The translations under genes and the position numbers were made by a program. Shown here in pieces: positions 42,915-52,325 of a stretch of DNA of 64,000 nt (its first letter is position 1; every line of letters starts with the position of its first letter). Source of the DNA: Doryteuthis pealeii (lineage: Eukaryota; Mollusca; Cephalopoda; Myopsida; Loliginidae); assembly GCA_023376005.1 (NCBI GenBank), contig CM042145.1, forward strand, positions 20,775,677 to 20,839,676, written 5' to 3'. Under the pieces are notes generated by a model. That model worked only from the letters and a program-made list of their open reading frames with translations, had not been told where the DNA came from and did not search any database.

Positions 42915-43253
42915 ACGTTGGCCAGGGCCAATATCAAACACAGAACATTGTGGGGCTGACTTCTGATTTAGGTTGGAAAATTAAAACGGAAAGTTTTTTG
43001 GTGATACCCAATGATAGTTTAACTACAGTCTATGAATTAACATTTCGTTTATTTTTTTTAAGCAATACGTAATTAAAAACAACCTTAATCCCCTAAAACC
43101 ATAACCCAATTTGCAAAATTTTAACTCATAGACTGTAGTTAAACTGTCATTGGGTACCACCAAAAAACTTTCTGTTTTAATTTTCCTACCTAAATCAGAA
43201 GTCAGCCCATTGTGGTTCCTATGTTGATGCTCTACCAATTGAGCTAAACCAGA
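42915..43253 (-). repeat. SINE-1 head split by a MITE
   Basis: Minus strand: CTGGTTTAGCTCAATTGGTA, GAGCATCAACATAGGAACC, [insert], TTCTGTGTTTGATATTGGCC. The A and B boxes are on opposite sides of the insertion; sequence beyond the head does not match SINE-1. Confidence 0.75.
42954..43207. mobile_element. 254-bp MITE with 8-bp target duplication
   Basis: CATTGTGG is present at 42946-42953 and again at 43208-43215. Termini GGCTGACTTCTGATTTAGG / CCTAAATCAGAAGTCAGCC begin inverted arms of about 85-90 bp (through AAAACGGAAAG and TTAACTACAGTCTATGA). Eight-base duplications fit a hAT-type donor. No coding capacity. Because the target is a recognisable SINE head, the empty site can be inferred exactly. 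Confidence 0.88.
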
Positions 43254-43277
43254 AATAGGCTCAATTCTTTTTTAATA

Positions 43278-43533
43278 AAGTCGTCGGGGTGGCGGGGGGG
43301 GCTAAAGTTGGTATCAGCCAATCAGCGAGGGAATCTATCCCCTTTTCACTTGCGCTAGACCAAGGAGATTGTTTTTTAGCGTCTGAAGTGGAGCGCCACA
43401 CCTACCATCAGCTCCTTACTTTACCGCACAGATCCCTGTGCTACTCATACGCTGAGTTGGCGAGAACCGGTATCGAACTAGGAACCTTGTGGTTTCTAGC
43501 CGAACGCTCTACCGACTGAGCTAACCTGGCCCA
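43278..43533 (-). repeat. SINE-1, full length with 12-bp target duplication
   Basis: TCTTTTTTAATA flanks both sides (43266-43277 and 43534-43545), giving exact ends for a 256-bp element. Minus strand: GGGCCAGGTTAGCTCAGTCG, GTAGAGCGTTCGGCTAGAAA, CAAGGTTCCTAGTTCGATAC (A and B boxes in register), then the conserved body and the tail GGGGATAGATTCCCTCGCTG ... CCCGACGACTT. A run of seven G interrupts the tail. Best reference copy of the family. Confidence 0.92.
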
Positions 43534-43618
43534 TCTTTTTTAATACTGTGTGGCAATTTTATAAAAATTGTTACAGGCATAGTTTAAAAAAAAAAAAAAT
43601 ATTTTGTTGAACAGCACA

Positions 43619-43877
43619 GCCATTTTCTGTTTGCAAATCTTGTTTATGGTCCTTTCGTGTTGCCGGATTAATGTAACTATATCAGGTGAAAATTGGGTTA
43701 GGTATTTACCATAGCTTATTATTTCCCGAGTACTTTCTGTCCTGTCATGGACACGGAACGGAAAGTACTCGGGAAATAAGCTATGGCAAATAAATCACTA
43801 AATTTTCATCTGATATAGTTACATCAATCCGACAACTTGAAAGGTCCATGAACAAGATTTGCAGACAGAAAATGGCT
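43619..43877. mobile_element. foldback MITE (~120-bp arms)
   Basis: Inverted arms from GCCATTTTCTGTTTGCAAAT to its mirror ATTTGCAGACAGAAAATGGC, through ATGTAACTATATCAG and ATAGCTTATTATTTCCCGAG. The turn is near 43748. Arm divergence is about 10%. A target duplication was not resolved. Confidence 0.8.
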
Positions 43878-43924
43878 GCGCAGTTTAATAAAAATATATC
43901 TTAAGAAATTCTGTCTGTCTGTCA

Positions 43925-44145
43925 CCTAGGAATCGCACGGCACCAGATTCGATAACAGTACTTACCATCTCGGTGCATGGATAGCACTGATTGGGTAATC
44001 TGAGCTGTGCAGAAAAGTCGCGAACTGGTGGTAAGTGTGGCACACCACCTAAACATAAACAATCTCCCTGGTCTAGCGCTAGTGAAAAGGGGATGCGCTC
44101 CCTCGCTGTTTGGCTGATTCCAACACTAAGCCACACTGCCAACTT
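43925..44145 (+). repeat. SINE-1, 5'-truncated
   Basis: Starts at CACCTAGGAATCGCACGGCA, then AGATTCGATAACAGTACTTA, GATCTGAGC-like and CTGGTCTAGCGCTAGTGAAA, and ends CTAAGCCACACTGCCAACTT. The A box is missing. Confidence 0.8.
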
Positions 44146-44497
44146 TACTTTTTAATAGGAAATACTAGATATTTCTTAAAGGATGAATTGTGTAAACAGA
44201 ATTCTTTTGTGATATTTAAGGATTTTACCAGTCATCATTTTCCAGAGGATTTATTTTCTTTTTTTTTTTTTTTTTTAATGTCACAAATCTGAATTGTGTC
44301 AAGTAGTCTCTTTTAAATGTCCTTAACTAGGTCAATAAAACTTCTGCTATTCACATGTGTAAAAGAAGAGGAAGGGGACCTGAAAGGACTTGTTTTGCTT
44401 TTAACACTTTACTTGTAAAATGAAGATAGAATGATACCGAAAAATAAGAACAGATCAAATCAGTGTCAGTCTTCTACACAAAACTGGCTATTACAAA

Positions 44498-44498
<1 letters not shown>
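44146..44498. other. A+T-rich interval, nothing recognised
   Basis: Contains a T tract at about 44258-44277. No coding or repeat relatives seen. Confidence 0.45.

Positions 44499-44546
<48 letters not shown>
44499..44546. repeat. (TA)n microsatellite
   Basis: Uninterrupted (AT)n of about 46 bp. Confidence 0.95.
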
Positions 44547-45060
44547 TAGACCAAACATGACCCATTGGGTCACCCATTCAGCTCTAGGTAGATAACTGAG
44601 ATTAGGGAAAAGTGAGTTAGCAAAACGAATAAAATAAAAAATATGGCTGGATGAATCATTTAAAATCATTTTGTAAGCATTCTAAGAAAGGGAATGTTTG
44701 ACCTAATTTAAGCTACGGGTTACTGCTTGTGAAATTTAACATAGAAATACATTTCAAATTCTCCCGGCTCTCTACTCTACTCTACTCTGTCTGTCTGTCT
44801 GTCTCTCTCTCTCCAGAGAAATTAACATTATATAACGAGGAGGTAGTCAAGAGATACATAGAAGGGAAGAAAGAGGTAGACACAGTAAATTAAGAAATTG
44901 GTCACTTTTTGACTGATTGCAAATTACGACTAATTAGAACCAATTAAAACAGAATGTTTTTCAAACATAATTCAATCCTAAAAGTAAGGAATTGTTTAGT
45001 ATAATTTTCATGTCATTAAACTAAACAGTAAAAAAGACTTTAGGAAATAAAAGTTGATTC
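44547..45060. other. unassigned interval with TCTAC/TCTG runs
   Basis: A short (CTCTA)n(CTGT)n stretch lies at 44770-44812. No gene seen. Confidence 0.45.
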
Positions 45061-45072
45061 ACTCGGCTTTAG

Positions 45073-45119
45073 TATAATATATATAATATATATATATATA
45101 TATAGTATTTAGGCTTTAG

Positions 45120-45155
<36 letters not shown>
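45073..45155. repeat. (TA)n microsatellite, duplicated edge
   Basis: Two (TA)n tracts each preceded by GGCTTTAGTATAATATATA. Confidence 0.93.
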
Positions 45156-45157
<2 letters not shown>

Positions 45158-45289
45158 CGCATACACAAAACACCTAGAAAAATGCTCAATGTCATTTTTC
45201 GATACATACACACACACACACACACACACACACCATAAAAGATGAATATTTGATGTCATACTTCAAACCGTCTACCCTTCCAGCGTTCT

Positions 45290-45540
45290 CTTCAAATTTC
45301 AAATTTTGAACAGATTGATAAACAAAAACTATCACAGTCTTCCTCATTAATCTGTGATAAATTTTTTTTACTCTTCCATATATCAACAAAAGCCCTGAAG
45401 AAGATCTACTTAACAGATCGAAACACTGCAGCGTCGGCTAATAAACTTACCACTCATTTTATTTAAACCTGTGTTTTTTTTTTCAAATTTCTCACTATAC
45501 TACATACCGTCGGATTCACTTCCATTTCTCTTCACACACA
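45290..45540 (+). mobile_element. half of a hammerhead foldback element
   Basis: Contains the segment shared with the right half of the 46.98-47.36 kb foldback: GAACAGATTGATAAACAAAA..TCTTCCATATATCAACAAA, then the hammerhead-like core, then TAAACTTACCACTCATTTTA, TTTAAACCTGTGTTTTTT, CATACCGTCGGATTCACTTC. Only one arm is present here. It has a (TA)n tract on its 3' side. Confidence 0.65.
45391..45439 (+). ncRNA. hammerhead-ribozyme-like motif, GUC cleavage triplet
   Basis: Stem I AGCC (45391-45394) with GGCT (45436-45439), four perfect pairs. Core CTGAAGA (45395-45401), an extra A, stem II GATCT-acttaac-AGATC, GAA (45420-45422), stem III ACACTG/CAGCGT (one mismatch, no loop), C at position 17 giving GUC, the preferred hammerhead site. 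The loopless stem III would favour a dimer. The added A is the only departure in the conserved core. Confidence 0.6.
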
Positions 45541-45552
45541 CATGCACACACA

Positions 45553-45566
<14 letters not shown>

Positions 45567-45604
<38 letters not shown>
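45567..45604. repeat. (TA)n microsatellite
   Basis: Preceded by a (CACA)n(CATA)n edge. Confidence 0.95.
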
Positions 45605-45607
<3 letters not shown>

Positions 45608-45967
45608 AGGTAGCATAGACATAAAGTCATGCCTATGATCAAGTCATATTGAAAGCACCAATTCCCAAAGTTAAGCAGTGATGAGAATGTTCCATATTTA
45701 TATGGGGATAATTTAAGCAAGAGCAGGTACTGTAAGTAACGTGATATCAAAATGATTTGATTTGGCATTACATAACCCAAAAAGGGATGATATACCGTAA
45801 AATAAAAACAGCATAAAGTCAACAGCACTTTGAAACTTAGTTTTTCATCTATGCGACTGTTGACTATCTATTACTACTCTAGCTTAGATATATATGGTCT
45901 ATCAATGATATATAGCACTATTTATTTATAAATATATCAAACTATATTATCAATATAAATGTTTGTT

Positions 45968-45999
<32 letters not shown>

Positions 46000-46002
<3 letters not shown>

Positions 46003-46637
46003 TATTATAATGGAGATTGTGTGTTTGTCTGTCTGAAGCCGAAACTAAATCACTACTCAAGTCACAATTCCCTTAGTTATTGACATCACATTCACCATGA
46101 ATTTTTTTTTATTTAAACCTCAATTATTAGTAAAATTGTTTTACATCATTAAGACTGTTGACCATATCTACATACTAATAACATGCAATTGTATTTATAT
46201 ATACAACAAAATAGTGGTTTACAGTGTGAATGGGAAGGCTGATTTGCATATTGATCTTAAAAATTGGATTTTAATAAATATATGCTTAGTATTATTGATT
46301 TCTAATTGTTTGGTTTTATCTTAATGAATATGAGCAAAAATCTCGGGGATAAATCTTAAAAGAAATCCATTAACAAGAAAAAATAACTAATATTATTCTT
46401 TACTTCCAATTTTAACTAAATAGTTAAATTAGGAAAATTTACCAATGAAAGAGGGGAGTAATAGAAAATGATGGAAGAGTTACTTTCAAAGTTGTTCTAT
46501 TTTTCAATCATACCCCCTCTGTTCCAATTTTTTTATCTGCATTCTTATTCAGTTTCATTAGTCTTTCTAATTTAATATGATATTTTATTATATTAAAACT
46601 TAAATACTTGCACCTGGAGGGTGCATATATTTGCTAG
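46000..46637 (+). mobile_element. Heli-1 non-autonomous Helitron, full length (638 bp)
   Basis: Begins A|TCTTATTATAATGGAGATTG and ends in TGCACC-TGGAG-GGTGCA hairpin (46609-46625), ATATTTG, CTAG|T (46634-46637). A 5' TC, a 3' hairpin about ten bases before CTAG, and insertion between A and T are the Helitron hallmarks. A second full copy lies inverted at 63240-63887. The internal sequence is A+T-rich with no RepHel frame, so it is non-autonomous. There is no target duplication, as expected. Confidence 0.8.
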
Positions 46638-46703
46638 TATATATAAAGGATATGAAAACACACACTATGCTGTTAAAGTGAAAATATTTTATATCATATT
46701 CAT

Positions 46704-46750
46704 AGTTAATATGAACAATATTTCGATTTATAAAAATCATCTTCAGAGCT
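46704..46750 (-). ncRNA. hammerhead-like motif, left arm
   Basis: Minus strand: AGCT, CTGAAGA, extra T, stem II GATTT-TTAT-AAATC (perfect), GAAA, stem III ATAT-TGTTC-ATAT, T at 17, then AACT. Stem I keeps three of four pairs. Confidence 0.45.
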
Positions 46751-46792
46751 TGTTTTTTAGCTCCTCTCTCGATGAGTCCGGAGTAAAAAACA

Positions 46793-46840
46793 AGCTCTGC
46801 AGATGATTTTTATAAATTGAAATATTGTTCAATATTAGCT
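46793..46840 (+). ncRNA. hammerhead-like motif, right arm
   Basis: AGCT...AGCT stem I (four pairs, intact), CTGCAGA (A6 changed to C), GATTT...AAATT stem II, GAAA, a stem III with loop, T at 17. The two arms have lost different positions, so the ancestral motif had both an intact core and an intact stem I. Confidence 0.4.
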
Positions 46841-46939
46841 ATGAATATGACATAAAATATTTTCACTTTAACAGCATATTGTGTGTTTTCATATCCTTTT
46901 ATCTATACTTATACTGTGGATTCATTTCCTTTTCTCTTA

Positions 46940-46943
<4 letters not shown>

Positions 46944-46970
<27 letters not shown>

Positions 46971-46972
46971 AA
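46944..46972. repeat. (TG)n microsatellite
   Basis: About 14 TG units between two foldback elements. Confidence 0.95.
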
Positions 46973-47057
46973 GAAAGGAAGTGAATCCGACGGTATGCAG
47001 TATATTAAGAAAAAATGAAAAAACACAAGTTTAAATGGGTTAAGTGGTGAGTTTATT

Positions 47058-47106
47058 GGTCGATACTGCAGTGTTTCGATCTATTAATTAGATCATCTTC
47101 AGGGCA
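47058..47106 (-). ncRNA. hammerhead-like motif, left arm
   Basis: Minus strand: GCC, CTGAAGA, extra T, stem II GATCT-aattaat-AGATC, GAAA, ACACTG/CAGTAT, C at 17, then GAC. Stem I has one mismatch. Confidence 0.45.
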
Positions 47107-47255
47107 TTTGTTGATAAATATAATTTTTTTGTTGGTAAATATAATTTTTTCAAACCTCAAAAATTTTTAAACATACTGAATAACAAGGACTACCACTCGC
47201 TTTTCTCGTTATTCTGTGATAAAAAATTTCTTATTACCTTCCATATACCAACAAA

Positions 47256-47304
47256 TGCCCTGAAGATGATCTAATTAATAGATCGAAACACTGCAGCATC
47301 GCCC
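47256..47304 (+). ncRNA. hammerhead-like motif, right arm
   Basis: Same core as the left arm: CTGAAGA at 47260-47266, GATCT/AGATC, GAAA at 47285, ACACTG/CAGCAT, C at 17. Stem I is reduced (GCC versus GCC). Confidence 0.42.
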
Positions 47305-47383
47305 AATAAACTCACCACTTAACCCATTTAAACCTGTGTTTTTTCATTTTTTCTTAATATATTACACACACACACACACACAT

Positions 47384-47439
<56 letters not shown>

Positions 47440-47517
47440 AAATATACTGTTGACTTTATCTATGCTGCTCTATCAATGATATTAAGCACTATTTACTTAT
47501 AAATATAGCAAACTATG

Positions 47518-47574
<57 letters not shown>

Positions 47575-47770
47575 TGTTTCCTTTGTGTAAATATACTGTT
47601 GACTTTATGCTACAATATCTTAGATATATATGCCCTATCAATGATATTAAGAACTATTTACTTATAAATATAACAAACTATGTTTATAATATATAATATA
47701 TATATATTATATATATATATATATATATAATATATATATATATATATGATTCCTTTTGTATAAATATACT
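47440..47770. repeat. ~150-bp tandem repeat separated by (TA)n
   Basis: TAAATATACTGTTGACTTTA occurs at about 47441 and 47588 and starts again at 47760. Each is followed by CTATCAATGATATTAAG and ACTATTTACTTATAAATATA, then a (TA)n tract. A relative with TGTTGACTATC lies at 45857-45950. Confidence 0.75.
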
Positions 47771-47872
47771 GTAATATTTTGTTAAGCCCTTCCTGGGCCC
47801 CTGTCTCTTTTTTTTTTCTTCTCTTACTCTCCTGCGGGTTCCTTGCATTCTCTTGTATAAATAATTACTCAC

Positions 47873-48076
47873 ATTTCTTGGTTGTTTGCTTGCTTTTGTG
47901 TTTCCTCCTGCTGTCCCAAAAGCAGGAAGTGAGGTAGATACTCTTCCAGAGCAGCCATTGCCATCACCCTCACCACCTCTTGGAATTGCGACCTCCACCC
48001 ACATATATTGTAATACAATAGCATTGTCAGTAATCTGTAACTGGTAGTGCACGGTGCTAGCATCTTGCTGTACCAT
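47873..48076 (-). CDS. possible exon, hypothetical (unverified)
   Basis: Minus strand: ATG at 48076 in a good context (ACAAAATGG) opens a 68-codon stretch (MVQQDASTVHYQLQITDNAI..., then a Gly/Ser-rich part ...SLPAFGTAGGNTKASKQPRN). It meets AAT|GTGAGTAATT, a strong splice-donor match. Reading on without splicing gives a Lys/Arg-rich frame that runs into (TA)n. The G+C of this 200-bp island is higher than its surroundings and it has no repeat relative in the window. I do not recognise the protein. An overlapping frame (..ALEEYLPHFLLLGQQEETQK..) is also open, so coding status is doubtful. Confidence 0.22.
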
Positions 48077-48129
48077 TTTGTCTACTGTTTCTACTCTGTT
48101 TCAAGACGAGTTGCTATCGCTGACAATGT

Positions 48130-49215
48130 TGTATATTTTTTAAAAAGGTATTTTTAAGTTCAAAGTGATGTTATATCTTTAAATTAATATTATATATGTG
48201 TATACATGCAGTATTAAAATGAAAACGTTGAATAATCTTGTGGTAAACCTAAAAAAAACTCTCTGCTATCTGTACCTCATATTCTCTAAATAATGGATTA
48301 CAGCATAGAGATACATATAATTTGAGTGCAGAATCAGAAAGAACATACAATTTCACATAAGAATGCAAAGTTTTAGCAAAATTGCTCCAAAAATAAAGAA
48401 ATGTGAAGAAATTAAATTTCTTGTGTTGAATTGGTCTGTGATTTGACATTTTTTTTAACAAAATCATGTCACTTTTGTACCCCCAATTTCGGGCTTTAAA
48501 TTCTCATAACTTTTGAACCACTGGGGATATTGTGCTTAGCCAGTTGCTGTTGTCCAATCCAACAATATACTGACTGACTGACTTCAACATGGCGATGTGG
48601 ACAGGATCCAAACCTGCACGAGCAATGCCCATTAGATTTAGAGAACAGACTTCTATCTAATTGATAATCTGTCTATAGCAGTCAATGCCTTTTTTATGCA
48701 TGCATTAACATCGCTTTCTGTGAAGTTTGTGGGAGTACTGAAAGGTTCTAGGACCAATTAAATGAATAAGACATGAACACTTGATTCCATATAACTGTGC
48801 AAACAAATAATTATTATAGACAAAAAAGCTCAACTCAAAAAAGGATTGCAATGGAACATTCAATACTTATGATTTTAATCAAACACAATCTAGTAAATTC
48901 ATCCCATGCAGGGCCTAATGCTTTTATCCCCGCGGGTCAAAATTTTATTCACCCCAGAGATCTATATGGTCCACTTTGAGACCTCCTATGCTAGGTGTAT
49001 GATATCTTGAAACTAATCTACATGATCCAGCAATATTTGCTCTCTTTATTTATGAATGCAAATGAGTAAATTCACCCCCCTGTGGACCCCTACATTTATT
49101 GGAAAAATTAGAGATTAATTATCTGCCCTTGGAACCAGGGGGTGAATCGGACAAAATTTTATTCACCCACAAGGGTCTATATGGACTACTTTGCTTTATG
49201 GCATTTTAATTTGCT
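48130..49215. other. unassigned interval
   Basis: No gene or known repeat. ACAAAATTTTATTCACC-type sequence occurs at 48938 and again at 49153 (each followed by TCTATATGG), a degenerate ~215-bp duplication. Confidence 0.4.
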
Positions 49216-49216
49216 A

Positions 49217-49435
49217 GGGACAGTTTAGCTCAGTCGGTAGAGTGTCAGACTAGGAACCACAAGGTTCTGGGTTCGATACTGACCCTCGTGAACTCAGTGT
49301 ATAAGTAGCACAGGGATCTGATGGTAGGTGTACTGCTCTGCCTCAGACACCCAAACAATCTCCTTGGTCTATCGCTAGTGTAAAGGGTATAGACTCTGTC
49401 TGGCTGATATGACTTTAGGCCACCCCAACGACTCT
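49217..49435 (+). repeat. SINE-1
   Basis: AGTTTAGCTCAGTCGGTAGA head, GGTTCTGGGTTCGATACTGA B box, GTGTATAAGTAGCACAGGGA. About 20 bases of body are missing before GATGGTAGGTGTACTGCTC. Ends GGCCACCCCAACGACTCTTA. Confidence 0.85.
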
Positions 49436-49485
49436 TATCTTAAAATCGAAGTCAGAATATGATTCTAAATGATTAAAAAAAAAAA

Positions 49486-49835
49486 TCTTATCATAATGGA
49501 GATTGTGTGTTTTTCTGTCTGTAACCAAAACTATATCACTACTCAAGTCACAATTCAATAAATCTTAAAAGAAATCCATTAACAAGAAGAAATAACTGTG
49601 ATTCTATTTATTTCCTGATTTAACTAAATAGCTAAATTAGGAAAATTTAGAAAAAAAAAAGATGGTAGTGATGGAAGAGTAAGTTACAGTTGTCCTATTT
49701 TTTGATTATACCCCCCTTTTGTTTCAAATATTTTTTATCTACATTCTTATTTTTAGTTTCATTAGCCTTTCTAATTTAATATGATATTTTATTACATTAA
49801 AACTTAAATACATGCACCTGGAGGGTGCATATATT
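49486..49835 (+). mobile_element. Heli-1 non-autonomous Helitron, internally deleted
   Basis: Starts A|TCTTATCATAATGGAGATTG; joins CAAGTCACAATTC directly to AATAAATCTTAAAAG, losing about 290 bp present in the 46-kb copy. It keeps the TGCACCTGGAGGGTGCA hairpin, but the terminal CTAG is mutated (TTTGATGC). Confidence 0.7.
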
Positions 49836-49849
49836 TGATGCAAAATAGA

Positions 49850-50106
49850 CAATCATCTCTTTAAATGATTAACTGTGCAATAAACTTTCTCCTCAAGAAA
49901 CTCCTCAAGGAAGACACTCAATTGTAGGTTTATTTAACTAATGGATTAATAAGACTAGATTGCAAATGGTGGTTTCAAATTTCAAATTAAATAGTCATGA
50001 AAATAATTAAGAATAGACAGCGATATACCTTGGATCTGTTTATTTGAACAACTGTGAAATATTTCCTCTGATTTGCTTACATCAACACTTATTACATGTC
50101 ATCCTG

Positions 50107-50140
<34 letters not shown>

Positions 50141-50690
50141 AGACCGGAAACTGAAAATGCTTCCTCTCAGCCATATTCTCCAGTTTCATCTTCTCCCACT
50201 TATGAGTAACTGAAAACATCTTCCTTCCTTATTGTGACTGCCTAATTAACTAGGGTCTCTTCTGTCCATCACTCTTCTCCTCTCCCCATCTGCACTTCAT
50301 ATTTTTTTTCTTTTTTTTTCTAAAATGAAATAAATTAAAAATATCCTCCCGCTCCTTTAAATATATATATATATAATGCACAAACATCGCTGTTTTCTCC
50401 AGCTGTGGAGCATCTCTCAAATATTTTCAAAAAATTTATTTTTTGAACACTTCAACATTCTCTGTATTTTGACCGTTTTAACTTTAATTATCAAACATTT
50501 TACCCTGATGAAGGCCGTTATTCTTTGTATGCTTAAATATTTTATAATTTTCTATTATTATTTTATTTTATATTTAAAATAATAATAATAAATAGAATAT
50601 ATGTGTATATGAACAAACTCCTGCGTGTTAGACTCATATTAAATCAATTTTATCAATGCAACATATTCTTTCCTTTATTTATTTATCCTT
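49850..50690. other. A+T-rich interval, nothing recognised
   Basis: Contains a (TA)n(GA)n at 50105-50140 and a lone CTGATGAAGGCC at 50504 that lacks a GAAA partner. No gene. Confidence 0.45.
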
Positions 50691-50696
50691 TCAACA

Positions 50697-50704
50697 TATA
50701 TATA

Positions 50705-50765
<61 letters not shown>
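50697..50765. repeat. (ATCT)n(TA)n microsatellite
   Basis: (CTAT)n passing into (TA)n. Confidence 0.95.
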
Positions 50766-50768
<3 letters not shown>

Positions 50769-51103
50769 GGAAAAATAACGTAGTGTTGAACTGTTATTAT
50801 CTGAAAAATATCTGAGTTTAACTGAGGAATTACATTGACTTAGTTAAACGTATAGTAGGGTTCTGATGAAATCATTATGATTGAAACAATGGTAGAACCT
50901 TAATTTTACCTCTACTATTATTATTTTTATTTTTACTGCTCTGTTTTTAACATATTGAGCTCTTTTGGATTAATTACTGATGCCACTGCAATGGAAAAGT
51001 TAAAGCAACAATTGGATACTATATATATATATATGTGTGTGTGTGTGTGGAGAAAAGTAGACAAACACGGGATGTTGTAGAAATGGATGTTTATTGTGCT
51101 GAT

Positions 51104-51146
51104 GTCAACGTTATAATGTTTCGGTCTATTAGACCTTCTTCAGGAC
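51104..51146 (-). ncRNA. hammerhead-ribozyme-like motif
   Basis: Minus strand: GTC, CTGAAGA, extra A, stem II GGTCT-AAT-AGACC (perfect), GAAA, stem III ACATTA/TAACGT (one mismatch), T at 17 (GUU), then GAC. Stem I GTC/GAC is perfect over three pairs. It sits about 50 bp inside a (TA)n(TG)n edge at 51022-51048. Confidence 0.5.
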
Positions 51147-51585
51147 TTTAGATTGAGTTCTTGCTTCAATGGTGAACATTTTCATACTAATTAATTAGGA
51201 GGTCGTGAATAAGGGGAAGGGCGGTCAGTTGTTGGTGTTAGCAGAGGTTGCTAGTAGGAGATTTTCCTCTTTCTCTCAGATAGGCTGGATAGCAATGTGC
51301 TTCTGACAATGATGCCACAGGTGTTATTATATATATATATATTGTTAGATTGTTATATATATATATAATTTATATATTTTAATATGACAATAAAATTGAA
51401 ATAAGAAATGTAACCAGTAATTATGATATAAAAATATCATGGCAAAAATTTTAAACTGATACAAAAAAATAAAATTATTTCTTATGGCAACCATCTTAAT
51501 CAAATCTTTAATGTATATATATATTTTTTTATGTAATATTAAAAATTGAAAAACATAAGTTCATTAATGACTGATGTTTAATAAG

Positions 51586-51636
51586 TCGACGCTGCAGTGT
51601 TGCGGTTTGTTTAACAAACCTTCCTCAGGGCCTTCG
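51586..51636 (-). ncRNA. hammerhead-like motif, mutated core
   Basis: Minus strand: GGCC, CTGAGGA, extra A, GGTTTG..CAAACC, GCAA in place of GAAA, ACACTG/CAGCGT, C at 17 (GUC), GACT. The A13-to-C change would be expected to abolish activity. Confidence 0.35.
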
Positions 51637-51655
51637 TTGGTTTAAGGAAAAATAC

Positions 51656-51704
51656 GGCTCTGAGGAAGGTTTGTTAAACAAACTGAAACACTGCAGTGTT
51701 GGCT
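51656..51704 (+). ncRNA. hammerhead-like motif
   Basis: GGCT, CTGAGGA (51660-51666), extra A, GGTTTGTT/AACAAACT, GAAA, ACACTG/CAGTGT (perfect), T at 17, GGCT. Stem I is two strong and two wobble pairs. Confidence 0.45.
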
Positions 51705-51812
51705 TATTAAACATCATTCATTAATGAAACTTATGTTTTTTCAATTTTTATAATATTATTATATATATATACACACACACGCGCACACACACACACACAC
51801 ACATATATTACA

Positions 51813-51900
51813 CATGGTGTAATGGTTAGCAAGCTAGATTTGCAGACCATTGTTAGTGAGTTTGATTCTCATGGGGCACCCCATACTTCTGGCCTTGTGG
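51813..51900 (+). repeat. tRNA-like SINE head fragment
   Basis: CATGGTGTAATGGTTAGCAA (A-box-like) and GTGAGTTTGATTCTCATGGG (B-box-like) followed by CACCCCATAC. It resembles the SINE-2 head but the body differs. Confidence 0.4.
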
Positions 51901-52137
51901 CACATCTAAACTAAACTTAGTAAATAACTACTTGTAAAATCTGACATACTCAGTTTATATGGTACAATCCCCCCCCAAAAAAGAATTTGGGCATTAGCAC
52001 TTTGTGAGGATTCATTCTGAATATTCCATAGATGCTGATCGCTTTTTAATCTATTGCATCCTGGCAAGCATGGATTTGATTTGAATGAGTCCTCAGGAAA
52101 TTTGATGGGTCCCAACCAAAGATTTTATTAATAAATT

Positions 52138-52325
52138 GCAGAGTTTTTATCTATGAACAACTAAAGCCGTCTAACCCCTGCATTGTAACCCATACAGAAT
52201 AATTAATTTCCAAGAAATTATCGAAATGTATTTACAGTTAGCTGGAAATGGTGGGGGAAGAAAAAAAACAAAAACACAGGGACGCGTGGATACAATTTTA
52301 CTGTGTCCTTTTAGATTTTTATGCG
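52138..52325. repeat. ~190-bp repeat, copy in plus orientation
   Basis: GCAGAGTTTTTATCTATGAA ... TTTACAGTTAGCTGGAAATG ... CCTTTTAGATTTTTATGC. It recurs inverted at 52916-53113. The pair is about 600 bp apart. Confidence 0.75.

Larger units (their letters stand above)
46645..46899. mobile_element. foldback with paired hammerhead-like cores
   Basis: Inverted arms of about 120 bp starting AAAGGATATGAAAACACAC and ending GTGTGTTTTCATATCCTTT, turn near 46772. It lies a few bases after the Heli-1 3' end. Its outer side continues into GGATTCATTTCCTTTTCTCT, the flank motif common to this family. Each arm holds a hammerhead-like core. Confidence 0.8.
46974..47365. mobile_element. foldback with two hammerhead-like cores
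   Basis: Arms of roughly 130-140 bp (GCAGTATATTAAGAAAAAAT...AAATGGGTTAAGTGGTGAGT on the left; ACTCACCACTTAACCCATTT...ATTTTTTCTTAATATATT on the right) around a ~140-bp non-palindromic centre (AACAAGGACTACCACTCGCT) that is shared with 45300-45350. It is bounded by (TG)n and (CA)n(TA)n. Confidence 0.8.
51545..51755. mobile_element. foldback with two hammerhead-like cores
   Basis: Arms AAAATTGAAAAACATAAGTT...TTAATGA...GATGTTTAATAAG and their mirror CTTATTAAACATCATTCATT...CATAAGTTTTTTCAATTTTT, about 90 bp each, turn near 51645. Bounded by (TA)n on both sides. Each arm contains a core. Confidence 0.8.

Noticed and set aside
46766..46782. CGATGAGTCCGGAG as a classical CUGAUGAGUCC hammerhead core
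   Set aside because: Lacks the leading CU and any downstream GAAA; it is the turn of the foldback.
50504..50520. CTGATGAAGGCC as a hammerhead core
   Set aside because: No GGCC-GAAA partner within reach.
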